Assembly: GCF_001544495.1 (NCBI RefSeq)
Contig: NZ_FCNZ02000003.1
Span: 1 to 64,000 of the forward strand
Length of the DNA: 64,000 nucleotides
Direction: 5' to 3'
DNA from: Caballeronia telluris
Lineage (GTDB): Bacteria > Pseudomonadota > Gammaproteobacteria > Burkholderiales > Burkholderiaceae
In this document: positions 51,401-59,380 of the stretch, in pieces
Layout: every line of letters starts with the position of its first letter
How positions within the stretch are numbered: position 1 is the first letter of the stretch
Position numbers and translations under genes: made by a program
Notes under the pieces: model-generated
The model's input: only the letters and a program-made list of their open reading frames with translations
Databases searched by the model: none
What the model was told of the DNA's origin: nothing

Positions 51401-51566
51401 AGGGCAGACCGGCGATGCTGAGGTTAAGGCAGCCGCCGCGCATCGCTGGTGTAACGCGGTCAACAATGACGGCCGGTTCGGCTGTTGGAGTTACCATCTG
51501 GTGCGCCAGCCGCCTGACCTGATGAAGTTGCTGGACTCATTCGTGACATGCGTCGTGGCCGCCTAA
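48402..51566 (+). CDS. res: Type III restriction endonuclease Res (1054 aa)
   Basis: An SF2 translocase with nuclease end. Walker A is MATGSGKTTVMGML (about residue 165), the DEAH-type box MNDEAHHAYR (about 350), motif III DLSATPF (about 408), and motif VI region CEQVVGRALRRTSY (about 682). The C-terminal nuclease has YLPDFIVELTNG then LMVEIKGQTG, i.e. PD...E-x-K. It cuts unmethylated DNA after ATP-driven movement, together with Mod. The length and motif order fit a complete enzyme. Confidence 0.92.
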   Translation: MSQIKAVEAPIINFPYDEPQHHWHIEEGKPPEKRSGRRLASYFFRVPDRAARGRKTKGQQSIFDDSSKGQEYLLDLANLIRQRLKEWRDREYAGATKVTRELLELWHSPDRAQRLFFAQLEAVETVLFLVEGPDDLKQGVTVPTDEPGDDAKAEGYKAFARYALKMATGSGKTTVMGMLSAWSILNKVAQPQAAAYSDTVLIVCPNVTIRDRLRELDPNLDELSLYRTRQLVPLHRMPDLRRGEVFITNWHNLERRELGDVNGTSARVVKRGVPVEKLRTVKLGGKDSLTDADIRQQALTGAFDIVRELRDNKDQLTGFEVKEVRYYESDAAFLRRVLGNRKGRSSAILVMNDEAHHAYRRGKLDADDTFAIDEETAEVDAREATVWIEGLDRINNALGGRSNGIRLCVDLSATPFYIQGSGNEVGKPFPWVVTDFSLLEAIEAGLVKIPQLPTQDIGGTETPAYFNVWRWVQEIAEKEGHSGKLTPDLLMRYATQPISQLADEWRKTAKQWSSQYAAGHRKSDVPPVFIIVCRDTALAKELYEWLANGNSAYGAAPEQFRNAPGREWTVRVDSKVAEDIAQGGGKNNEARRLRFVLETIGKTSWPGNHVPEEYVAMVEKHNHKVLDDESSGLMTIDASVPPGRDVRCIISVAMLSEGWDATTVTHVVGLRPFGSQLLCEQVVGRALRRTSYAVDEATGFFREETAKVFGVPFELIPFKVEGGAQQSPSPPANQIYAVASKAQYEIRFPVAEGYTDPGMTRLTVDWPKVPSLELNPMSVPDTTLMKGLTTADGTLAAYGPGIADVVNLDQWRAAVRVQQVAFTMAKVLSQQWINERGDIIPTHRLFPQMLGYAQRFLAGKLACHGNRAPQDVALNPYFQQAVGILFDSLIPVDESGKSRERPIVAPGAAGERSTRHVEFFTGRQLWPVQKCHLNAMVADTKTWEQAAATALDAHDAVARWVKNDHLGFIVPYRKDGVRRRYLPDFIVELTNGERLMVEIKGQTGDAEVKAAAAHRWCNAVNNDGRFGCWSYHLVRQPPDLMKLLDSFVTCVVAA

Positions 51567-51682
51567 ATGGAAACGTTGGTCCGCCCTTGAGGTGGACCGC
51601 AGTCTTTCACGGCCGACAAGCCAGCAGGCCAATGGGACGCAGCGAACACCCGAAAACTACCATCTTCTGACGTTCAAGAGCC

Positions 51683-52069
51683 ATGACTTCGAAGACTAAT
51701 CGCTCTGCCGCAGGTGTGGGGGATACCATCATCATTGCCGCCCTGGACGAGAGCTTCCATAAAGTCTTCTTAGGTGAACGGTGCTGGTATCCGATACGGC
51801 TTGGGGACGAACGCAAGAAGGCAATCAAATGGATAGCTGTCTATCGAGGGCAGCCAGTCAGCGCGATCACGTGTTACGCAAGAATTGAAAGCATCGACAA
51901 GTATTTGGAGACTGGTCGATACAAGATCGTCTTTGGCGAGCCGCTAGACCTCGATCATGCGATTGGAAGCGGAATGCCGAACAATCAGGCCATTCAGGGC
52001 CATCGCTACACCACCTTGGCGAAGCTCAAGCTAGCAAGAGTCCTTGATGACTTGAAGCCATGGGACTGA
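51683..52069 (+). CDS. Small protein (128 aa) linked to the type III system
   Basis: It reads HKVFLGERCWYPIRLGDERK, then IKWIAVYRGQPVSAITCYAR with a following IESIDKYLETGRYKIVF, a short beta-rich fold that resembles PUA/EVE-like domains seen in defence loci. It may bind modified bases or RNA; this is inference from appearance. It follows res by 116 bp on the same strand and is the last gene before the island edge. I know similar genes next to restriction systems, but not a confirmed role. Confidence 0.6.
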   Translation: MTSKTNRSAAGVGDTIIIAALDESFHKVFLGERCWYPIRLGDERKKAIKWIAVYRGQPVSAITCYARIESIDKYLETGRYKIVFGEPLDLDHAIGSGMPNNQAIQGHRYTTLAKLKLARVLDDLKPWD

Positions 52070-52262
52070 GATTGAGATATCGCTGCTTGCTCATGAACAT
52101 GATGAACAAAACGCCCGGCGCAGCGTCACGATCCGGCGACCAGACAGGCGGCGACGCCTGAGTGTATTATTTTCACAACGGTGGCGCCGCGACGCGTTCG
52201 CGTCAGGATCGCTGAAAGGCGACCAAAGGAGTCTATCGGACGGTCGCAGGAAGGAAGCGCAA

Positions 52263-52283
52263 TTGGGGGCAACAATGGGGGCA
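52263..52283. repeat. Two 9-bp direct repeats near the island edge
   Basis: TTGGGGGCA (52263-52271) and ATGGGGGCA (52275-52283). Motifs of this kind are found beside the attachment sites of P4-type integrase islands, so they may be arm-type integrase sites or their remains. Confidence 0.4.
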
Positions 52284-52345
52284 TCTCTGACTGGCTGCAC
52301 ACCAAAGTGATTGCCCATGGCGCAATCGGACGGTTAGTTTGGTAG

Positions 52346-52359
52346 TCCTCCTCCCACCA
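52346..52359 (+). other. Possible att site: tRNA-acceptor-like end
   Basis: TCCTCCTCCCACCA looks like the last bases of a tRNA gene including CCA, followed 15 nt later by a strong terminator, but the rest of a tRNA (T-arm, anticodon arm) is not present upstream. This is what remains at the far end of an island inserted in a tRNA 3' end. The tRNA identity cannot be read. Confidence 0.35.
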
Positions 52360-52374
52360 CGGATCCAATAAGAA

Positions 52375-52407
52375 GCGCACGACATCACAAGATGCCGTGC
52401 GCTTTTT
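52375..52407 (+). terminator. Strong intrinsic terminator at island edge
   Basis: GCGCACG (52375-52381) pairs with CGTGCGC (52396-52402), with an inner CATC/GATG pair, then TTTTTGCTTTT. No complete gene ends just before it, so it probably terminated the gene or tRNA split by the island. Confidence 0.8.
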
Positions 52408-52848
52408 GCTTTTCGGTCTCCGATGCCCGATGTCCCTCGGTGCACTTGCCGCCGGCACACAAACCAACCCCGCCTCCCCATCGCGACCCAACTCCACCGC
52501 CAAACCCATTGCGCAAAAAAAAACCGCTCAGCGCCGGGTGGCAGTGAGCGGACAAGATCGGAGAGTTACAACGACAACATGCGCATACATGGAATGCACA
52601 TGCGAAAAAGCATACGTGGCCCCGTCGCGCCGTCCCATACGAATTCTCCTAAAAAAATGAAAGCCGTATGCATGCTGCCTTTCAGCCCCATTTCGGCACA
52701 TATTTCCCACTTCGTATTCCCATCATTCAGCGCTTAAGAATCCGCTGAATAAGGCCGTAAAGCGTCTGTGCGCGATACAGATTTCGCCAGAACCATCCGA
52801 TTCAATTCGTCGAATCCATCGGCGGGCGTCGGATCATGGGAGAGAGCA

Positions 52849-54408
52849 ATGAAATGGTTTGACCGGCTGTCCGTGATGAACAAGCTGTTGCTGTCGTTCG
52901 CGGTCGTCATCGTGATTACGGCGTGCGTCGGCGGAACGGGCGTGCTGGCCCTCTCGAAGATGCACGCGCTCACCGAGGAAATCGGCGCGCGCCATCTCGA
53001 CGGCATCTTTTGGGTCGAGGAAGCGAACAAGCACAAACTGAACACGGACCTCGCCGCCGCCAACCTCACTTTCGCCGACGACGCCGGCAAGGAAAAGCTG
53101 AAGCAGGGCATGGCGGCATCGCTCACGAGCATGCACCACGCGCTCGAGAACACCCGCGCGACGATCCTCTCCGCCGACGGCATCGCGCTCTACGACGCCG
53201 CCATCAAGCGCGCAGCGACGTGGGAAGACATCGTGCAGATGCAGATCGGCGCGAAGCCGATGCCCGTCTCGCTCGACCAGATGGGCCTGATCCAGCAGGC
53301 GATCGCCGCGAGCGAGGAAACGCGCAGCGCGTTCGAGCATCTCGTCGACTTCAAGCGCAGCCGCGCCACGGCCGCGCTTCAGGCATCGACCGCCGAATAC
53401 GAATCGATGCGCCTCGTGCTCGTCTCGCTCGTGCTCGGCGCGATCGTCGCCGCGGGTTTGCTCGCGACGCTGATCGCCCGGCGCCTCTCGGCGCAACTCG
53501 GCGGCGAGCCGGAGTACGCGGCGCAGATCGCGGATCGGATCGCGTCCGGCGACCTCTCGACGCGCGTCGCGCTGCGCGAAGGCGACAGCCACAGCATGCT
53601 GCACAGCCTCGCGGGCATGAGCGTGAAACTCGCGGACATCGTCGGCGGGATCCGGCAGTCGAGCGACTCGATCCTGCTCGCCTCGCGCGAAATCGCGCAG
53701 GGCAACGTCGATCTTTCGCAGCGCACCGAGGAACAGGCGGCGTCGCTGGAGGAAACGGCGTCGAGCATGGAGGAACTCACCTCGACCGTGCACCAGAACG
53801 CGGAAAGCGCCGAGCAGGCGAGCGGCCTCGCGCGCGGGGCGTCGGAAGTGTCCGCGAAGGGGAGCGAACTGGTCGGCGATGTCGTCGAGACGATGCGCGA
53901 TCTGGCCGCCGGCTCGAAGCGCATGACCGACATCATCGCCGTGATCGAAGGCATCGCGTTCCAGACCAACATTCTGGCGCTCAACGCGGCCGTCGAAGCG
54001 GCGCGCGCGGGCGAAGAAGGGCGCGGCTTCGCGGTGGTCGCGGGCGAAGTGCGTTCGCTCGCGCAGCGGAGCGCGCTGTCGGCGAAGGAAATCAAGGAGC
54101 TGATCGAGACGTCGACGTCGCGCGTGGACAGCGGCGCGGAACTCGCCGAGCGCGCCGGTCTCACGATGGCGGAGGTCACACAGGCGGTGCAGCGCGTGAC
54201 CGACATCATGGAGCAGATCTCGGCGGCGTCGCTCGAACAGAGCACGGGCATCGAGCAGGTGAATCGCGCGGTCGCGCAAATGGACCAGGTGACGCAGCAG
54301 AACGCGGCGCTCGTCGAGCAGGCCGCCGCCGCGGCCGGCGCGATGGCCGATCAGGCCGAGCAACTGAAAGGCGCGGTCGCGGTGTTCGAGCTGGAGCGCG
54401 CGAAGTAA
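52849..54408 (+). CDS. Methyl-accepting chemotaxis protein (519 aa)
   Basis: A transmembrane chemoreceptor. The N-terminal helix (residues 9-31, [19 protein letters not shown]) and a second one (about 187-207, [20 protein letters not shown]) enclose a short four-helix periplasmic sensor. A HAMP region follows, then methylation helices ([20 protein letters not shown]) and the signalling tip [20 protein letters not shown], then [23 protein letters not shown] 52849 has GGAGAGAG upstream. No C-terminal CheR/CheB pentapeptide is evident. Ligand unknown. It is the first gene of the ordinary chromosomal block. Confidence 0.93.
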   Translation: MKWFDRLSVMNKLLLSFAVVIVITACVGGTGVLALSKMHALTEEIGARHLDGIFWVEEANKHKLNTDLAAANLTFADDAGKEKLKQGMAASLTSMHHALENTRATILSADGIALYDAAIKRAATWEDIVQMQIGAKPMPVSLDQMGLIQQAIAASEETRSAFEHLVDFKRSRATAALQASTAEYESMRLVLVSLVLGAIVAAGLLATLIARRLSAQLGGEPEYAAQIADRIASGDLSTRVALREGDSHSMLHSLAGMSVKLADIVGGIRQSSDSILLASREIAQGNVDLSQRTEEQAASLEETASSMEELTSTVHQNAESAEQASGLARGASEVSAKGSELVGDVVETMRDLAAGSKRMTDIIAVIEGIAFQTNILALNAAVEAARAGEEGRGFAVVAGEVRSLAQRSALSAKEIKELIETSTSRVDSGAELAERAGLTMAEVTQAVQRVTDIMEQISAASLEQSTGIEQVNRAVAQMDQVTQQNAALVEQAAAAAGAMADQAEQLKGAVAVFELERAK

Positions 54409-54539
54409 AGGTAGCCGATCGGCCAGCTTGTCAGCGCGAGGTGCACTCCGTACACTCGCGCCTAATTTCCAAGACAAGCCCGCGACGAGCGCGCCGGACG
54501 GCCGTGCGGCGTCGTCGAAAACCGAGAAGGAGTGCGCCC

Positions 54540-55844
54540 ATGTCCGATTCCTATTTTCCGCGCTGGCGGACCCAGCCGAGCGCGGACGCGGGACGCGTCG
54601 TCGCGCCCGATGAGCGGCTGCCCTGGCCGCAGATGTTCGCGATGGGCGTCCAGCACGTCGTCGCGATGTTCGGCTCGACGGTGCTTGCGCCGCTCCTGAT
54701 GGGCTTCGATCCGAACCTCTGCATCTTCATGTCGGGCATCGGCACACTGCTGTTCTTCGTGCTGGTGGGCGGGCGCGTGCCGAGCTATCTCGGATCGAGC
54801 TTCGCGTTCATCGGGCTCGTCATCGCGGTGACGGGCTACGGCGGGCACGGCCCGAACATGAACATCCCGCTTGCGCTCGGCGGGATCATCGCGTGCGGTG
54901 TGCTGTACGCAATCATCGGCCTGATCGTTGCGGCAATCGGCACGAAATGGATCGAAACGCTGATGCCGCCGGTCGTGACGGGCGCGATCGTCGCGGTGAT
55001 CGGGCTGAATCTCGCGCCCATCGCCGTGAAGGGCGTGAGCGACAGCAACTTCGATTCGTGGATGGCGCTCGTGACCGTGTTGTGCGTCGGCGGCGTGGCG
55101 GTGTTCGCGCGCGGCATGGCGCAGCGGCTCCTGATCCTGATCGGCCTCGCCATCGCCTACGTGATCTACGCGGTGCTCACGAACGGCATGGGAATGGGCG
55201 GCAAGCCGATCGACTTCTCGATCGTCGCGAACGCCGCGTGGTTCGGCATGCCGCACTTCACGGCGCCCGTCTTCGACGGCCAGGCGATGACGCTCCTCGC
55301 GCCCATCGCGATCATCCTCGTCGCGGAGAATCTCGGGCACATCAAGGCGGTCGGCGCGATGACCGGGCAGAGCCTCGATCGCTACATCGGCCGGGCGTTC
55401 ATCGGCGACGGCCTCGCGACCATCGCGTCGGGTTTCGCGGGCGGCACGGGCGTCACGACCTACGCGGAAAACATCGGCGTGATGGCCGTCACGAAAATCT
55501 ACTCGACGCTCGTCTTCGTGATCGCGGCGGTGATCGCGATCGTGCTCGGCTTCTCGCCGAAATTCGGCGCGGTGATCCAGACGATTCCGGGGCCGGTGCT
55601 GGGCGGCGTGTCGATCGTCGTGTTCGGGCTGATCGCGGTGACGGGCGCGCGCATCTGGGTCGTCAACAAGGTCGATTTCTCCGACAACCGTAATCTGATC
55701 GTGGCGGCCGTAACGCTCGTGCTCGGCGCCGGCGACTTCACGCTGAAGCTCGGCGGATTCGCGCTCGGCGGCATCGGCACCGCGACGTTCGGCGCGATCA
55801 TCCTCTATGCGCTCTTGCGCCGGCGTGGTTCTGGCGTGGTTTGA
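54540..55844 (+). CDS. Uracil-xanthine permease, NCS2 family (434 aa)
   Basis: A polytopic nucleobase transporter of the UraA/NCS2 type that imports uracil or xanthine with protons. The N-terminal QHVVAMFGSTVLAPLLMGFD, the AENLGHIKAVGAMTG segment of the substrate site (about residue 265) and GGTGVTTYAENIGVMAVTKI (about 300) are characteristic; about twelve to fourteen membrane helices are visible. ATG 54540 follows AAGGAG. It stands alone, 132 bp after the chemoreceptor, and converges with the antiporter gene. Confidence 0.92.
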   Translation: MSDSYFPRWRTQPSADAGRVVAPDERLPWPQMFAMGVQHVVAMFGSTVLAPLLMGFDPNLCIFMSGIGTLLFFVLVGGRVPSYLGSSFAFIGLVIAVTGYGGHGPNMNIPLALGGIIACGVLYAIIGLIVAAIGTKWIETLMPPVVTGAIVAVIGLNLAPIAVKGVSDSNFDSWMALVTVLCVGGVAVFARGMAQRLLILIGLAIAYVIYAVLTNGMGMGGKPIDFSIVANAAWFGMPHFTAPVFDGQAMTLLAPIAIILVAENLGHIKAVGAMTGQSLDRYIGRAFIGDGLATIASGFAGGTGVTTYAENIGVMAVTKIYSTLVFVIAAVIAIVLGFSPKFGAVIQTIPGPVLGGVSIVVFGLIAVTGARIWVVNKVDFSDNRNLIVAAVTLVLGAGDFTLKLGGFALGGIGTATFGAIILYALLRRRGSGVV

Positions 55845-55919
55845 GGCTCGGCGCGCGGGGGGCGCGTCGTTTGATTTCGATGCGCTTGCGCAAAAACGCA
55901 AGCGCTCCCCGAAGCGCCT

Positions 55920-57590
55920 CTATCCGCCCGCTCCACGCCTGCGCGTGACGATCGCCGTCTCCGACAAGTCGATCTCGCGCATCAGCTTGTTCAGCGTTTC
56001 GTCGTTGATCGTCTGGTCGGCGCGCATCTTCAGCAACTCCGCGCGCTCGGCCCTGAGCGCCGACATCTTCAGTTTCGTTTCCACCACCTCGCTCTGCCGC
56101 GCGGCCTTGCGCGACGACTCTTCCTCGCCGTAAGCCTCCAGCCGCCGCCGATAAAGGTTCATCACGCGCGCGGTGGTATCCGCGCAACGCGCCGAGCCCG
56201 CTTCGTCCATTTCGTTCGTGAGCCTTTCGTGCGTATCGTCGATGGCGCGGATCGCGGCCTGCGCCGCGCGAACCCGTGCGACGCGCTCCTCGGCCGCATT
56301 CGGATTGCGCCTGCGCGTGAGCCCGCGCAAGAGCACCGGCAAGCCGACGACCGCCACCAGCAAGGACACGAGAATCGCCCCCGACGCGATGAAAATCGCA
56401 AGATCGCGGCCGGGCAGCGGCGTCCCGTCGCCGAGCGTGACGGGTAGCGCGAGGACACCCGCGAGCGTCACCGCGCCGCGCACGCCGCTGACCGTCGTCA
56501 CGGCGAGCGTGCGCGCGCCGCCCGCCGCGGCGCTTTCGATGCCCTGCTTCGCGGCGCCGCGGCTCGCGAACCAGCGCAGCAGGTACACCCACACGAAGCG
56601 CAGCGCGTAGAGCACGACCATCACGGCCGCCACGTAGCCGAGCAACAGGCCCACCTGCTCGTTGCCGTCGCGATGCGCCTCGATCAGCGCCCGTCCGAGG
56701 ATGTGCGGAAATTGCAGCCCGAGCAGGATGAACACCATGCCGTTGAAGACGAATTCGATCATCGTCCAGGTGCTCGTCATGCGCATGCGCACGACCGTCG
56801 GAATGCCTTCGCGCAGGCTCTGGATGTTCATCACCATGCCCGCCGAGACCGCCGCGAGAATGCCCGAGCAGCCGGCGTGCTCCGCGATCAGGTAGGCGGC
56901 GAACGGAATCAGCAGCGTGAGGACGACGCCGGCGGCGGGGTCGTCGTCTTCGGAAAACTTCAGGAGCCGCGACGGAATCTCGGTGACGATCCAGCTGATC
57001 GCCGCGCCGATCGCGAGGCCGCCCGCCGCGATGATCACGAAGCTCACGGCGGCGTCGCGCAACGAAAACACGCCGGTGAGCGCGGCCGCGATCGCGAACT
57101 TCAGCGCGACGAGGCCGGACGCGTCGTTCATCAGCGCCTCGCCTTCGAGGATGTGCATCAGGTTCGCCGGAATCTTGCCGCGCCCGGCGATGCCGGTGAG
57201 CGCGACGGCGTCGGTCGGCGAGAGTACGGCGGCGAGCGCGAACGCGACCGGCAGCGGCATCGCCGGGATCATCGCGTGCAGGAAGTAGCCGAGCGCGCCG
57301 ACCGTGATGAAAACGAGCCCCAGCGCGAGCATCAGGATCGCGCGGCGCTGCATGAAGAGTTCGCGCTTCGGAATGCGCCAGCCGTCCGCGAAAAGCAGCG
57401 GTGGAATGAAAAGCAGCAGAAAGATGTCGGGATCGAACGTGACGTGCAGGCCGAAACCCGGCCACGCGAGCAGCGCGCCGAGCGCGATCTGGATGAGCGG
57501 CAAGGGCAGCTTGAACGGCAACAGACTCAGGCCGACGCCCGACAGCGCGACCACGAGCAACAGGATCAGAACGGTAAAGACGATTTCCAT
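55920..57590 (-). CDS. Na+/H+ antiporter, CPA1 family (556 aa)
   Basis: An inner-membrane monovalent cation/proton antiporter of the CPA1/NhaP type. About twelve membrane helices fill the first 410 residues, with the conserved FALAAVLSPTDAVALTGIAG and EGEALMNDASGLVALKFAIA segments carrying the ion-binding aspartates. The C-terminal 130 residues are a soluble, helical tail (ERVARVRAAQAAIRAIDDTH) that may be regulatory. The start at 57590 is followed by MEIVFTVLILLLVVAL; the ribosome site is weak. Confidence 0.92.
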   Translation of the reverse strand: MEIVFTVLILLLVVALSGVGLSLLPFKLPLPLIQIALGALLAWPGFGLHVTFDPDIFLLLFIPPLLFADGWRIPKRELFMQRRAILMLALGLVFITVGALGYFLHAMIPAMPLPVAFALAAVLSPTDAVALTGIAGRGKIPANLMHILEGEALMNDASGLVALKFAIAAALTGVFSLRDAAVSFVIIAAGGLAIGAAISWIVTEIPSRLLKFSEDDDPAAGVVLTLLIPFAAYLIAEHAGCSGILAAVSAGMVMNIQSLREGIPTVVRMRMTSTWTMIEFVFNGMVFILLGLQFPHILGRALIEAHRDGNEQVGLLLGYVAAVMVVLYALRFVWVYLLRWFASRGAAKQGIESAAAGGARTLAVTTVSGVRGAVTLAGVLALPVTLGDGTPLPGRDLAIFIASGAILVSLLVAVVGLPVLLRGLTRRRNPNAAEERVARVRAAQAAIRAIDDTHERLTNEMDEAGSARCADTTARVMNLYRRRLEAYGEEESSRKAARQSEVVETKLKMSALRAERAELLKMRADQTINDETLNKLMREIDLSETAIVTRRRGAGG

Positions 57591-58049
57591 GTTTTTTTAG
57601 AATCCGCGCGACGCACACATGGAAGTCGGACGATCCGGCGTCTAGGATTATTTTGAGACAAGCGCGAAGTTTAGCCCGACCAAGCGCCATCCCGCGCGAT
57701 TCGCAACGGCTCATGCGCCCGCCATTTTGTCCGACCGATTGCACCCGGCTGGTGCGCACCGCCCGCGTGCCTGGGCACCGATGGCGTTCATCGCGCGTCG
57801 CCGGTGCAAAAACCCGACAAAACCACGCTGGTCCGCGAGCACGGAGCTTGCTTTAACGAAAGCCACGGGACGCCATGATCCCCGATTAGATCAAGAGGGC
57901 CGTTGCATGAACAGCGAATCGGTGGAAACGGGCGCGCGTCGGGGCAGAGGCCCGGTAGCAGGCGAAAGCGCCGGCAGAATGCTCGTCGCGAAAGCGCGGA
58001 GAGGACTCTGGACGGTCTTTCAGACGCGGATGCAGGCGAGGATGCAGAG
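57591..58049. other. Intergenic region between antiporter and EAL gene
   Basis: About 460 bp holding the divergent promoters. Frames that run through it (for example from 57903) lack a start signal, so no gene is called. Confidence 0.4.
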
Positions 58050-59369
58050 ATGGTGATCGCGAACCCCGAAAAAACCACGATCTCCGCGCGCAATTTCGAA
58101 CTGAGCGTGTCTTCCGGGTTCGACCGGTACTCGGTCGACCACGGGGAACTGACGCTCTCCAGCATGTTTCAGCCGGTTTTCAGCCTCTCGCATATGCGCG
58201 CGGTCGGTTACGAAGGGCTCTTGCGCGCGCACGACACGCTCGATCGGCCGGTGTCGCCGCTCGACGTGTTCGGTCAGGCAGCGCGCGTCGGCGAGGCGTT
58301 GCAGATCGACCGGCTCTCGCAGGCGCTGCATCTCGAAAACTTCAAGATGCTCGGCGCGCAAACCGAGTGGCTCTTTCTGAACGTGCATCCGGGCGCGCTG
58401 ACCGAGCCGTATCACGCGGCCGCGCTGCTCGCGAACCTGAAGCGCCTGAAGATCGAGCCGCGCCGCGTCGTGCTGGAAGTGCTGGAGCAGCGCGCGGAAG
58501 ACATCGAGCGTCTCGCCGAAGCCGTGCAGCAATTCCGTGAGCACGGTTTCCTGATCGCGCTCGACGACTTCGGCGCCGGCCATTCGAACATCGAACGTAT
58601 CTGGCAGCTCGATCCCGATCTCGTGAAGCTCGACCGCGTGATGCTCTCGCATGCGGGGCACAACGTCCACGCGGCCGCGACGGCGCGCTGGGCCAAGCAG
58701 CGGCGCAACATGGAGGCAGTGCTCTCGGGGATCGTTTCGCTGCTGCACGAGGCGGGCAAGCTGGTGCTGATCGAAGGCGTGGAGACGGAGCACGAGGCGC
58801 AACTCGCGCTCGCGAGCGGTGCGGATTTCGTGCAGGGTTTTTTCTTCGCGCGCCCGAGCCCCGGTCTTGCCGACAGCGTGCACGCGCAGACGATCATCAG
58901 CGACCTGACGGAGCGGTATCGACTGCAGACGGAAGCGCGCGAACGGCGCGTCGCGACGCGGCTGCAGCCGTATGTGCGCGCGTTCGAGCGCGCGGCCGAG
59001 CGGCTCGCCGCCGGCGAGCCGCTGGAAGAGGTGTGCTGGAATTTCCTCGCGCTCGATAACGCCGCGCGCTGCTTCCTGCTCGACCAGAACGGCCGTCAGG
59101 CGGGCCGCAACGTCGTGCTGCGCGCGGACCGAGCGGCGCACGAGGCGCGCTTCATGCCGCTCGTCGATGCACAGGGCGCGAACTGGCTGCGCCGGCCGTA
59201 TTTCCGCGCGGCGCTCGGCGACCCCGAACGCGTGCATGTGACGACGCCGTATCTGTCGATCAACGAGGCGCTGCCGTGCGTGACGCTCTCGGTGGAGACG
59301 CGCGCGGGCGGCAAGCGCTGCGTGCTGTGCGGCGATCTCGACTGGCTCGCGGAGGACGACGAAGAGTAG
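58050..59369 (+). CDS. EAL-domain protein with C-terminal sensor domain (439 aa)
   Basis: A probable cyclic-di-GMP phosphodiesterase. The EAL region (about residues 30-275) has YEGLLRAHD (EAL position reads EGL), FLNVHPG, EVLEQ, ALDDFGAGHSN with metal-binding DD, KLDRVMLS and IEGVETEHE. The C-terminal 150 residues look like the YkuI-type sensor domain (DNAARCFLLDQNGRQAGRNV). With the metal-binding residues kept, it should be active. ATG 58050 is chosen because the conserved fold begins shortly after; an upstream in-frame start at 57903 would add an arginine-rich stretch. Confidence 0.88.
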   Translation: MVIANPEKTTISARNFELSVSSGFDRYSVDHGELTLSSMFQPVFSLSHMRAVGYEGLLRAHDTLDRPVSPLDVFGQAARVGEALQIDRLSQALHLENFKMLGAQTEWLFLNVHPGALTEPYHAAALLANLKRLKIEPRRVVLEVLEQRAEDIERLAEAVQQFREHGFLIALDDFGAGHSNIERIWQLDPDLVKLDRVMLSHAGHNVHAAATARWAKQRRNMEAVLSGIVSLLHEAGKLVLIEGVETEHEAQLALASGADFVQGFFFARPSPGLADSVHAQTIISDLTERYRLQTEARERRVATRLQPYVRAFERAAERLAAGEPLEEVCWNFLALDNAARCFLLDQNGRQAGRNVVLRADRAAHEARFMPLVDAQGANWLRRPYFRAALGDPERVHVTTPYLSINEALPCVTLSVETRAGGKRCVLCGDLDWLAEDDEE

Positions 59370-59380
59370 GCGACGAATGC

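Larger units (their letters stand above)
52070..52848. other. Island-chromosome junction region
   Basis: About 780 bp without a gene. It contains the tandem TTGGGGGCA/ATGGGGGCA pair (52263-52283), a tRNA-acceptor-like end (52346-52359), the terminator 52375-52407 and, further on, a stretch rich in A (52516-52524, 52650-52660) upstream of the chemoreceptor. Confidence 0.5.

Noticed and set aside
52345-52360. A functional tRNA gene at the island edge
   Set aside because: Only the acceptor-like end is present. No T-arm or anticodon arm can be drawn upstream.
52834-54477. Long minus-strand frame opposite the chemoreceptor (547 codons)
   Set aside because: Very arginine/leucine-rich, with no motifs; the plus strand encodes a textbook chemoreceptor.
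55798-57759. 653-codon minus-strand frame overlapping the antiporter
   Set aside because: Arginine-rich shadow in another frame of the antiporter gene, which has clear membrane helices and ion-binding motifs.
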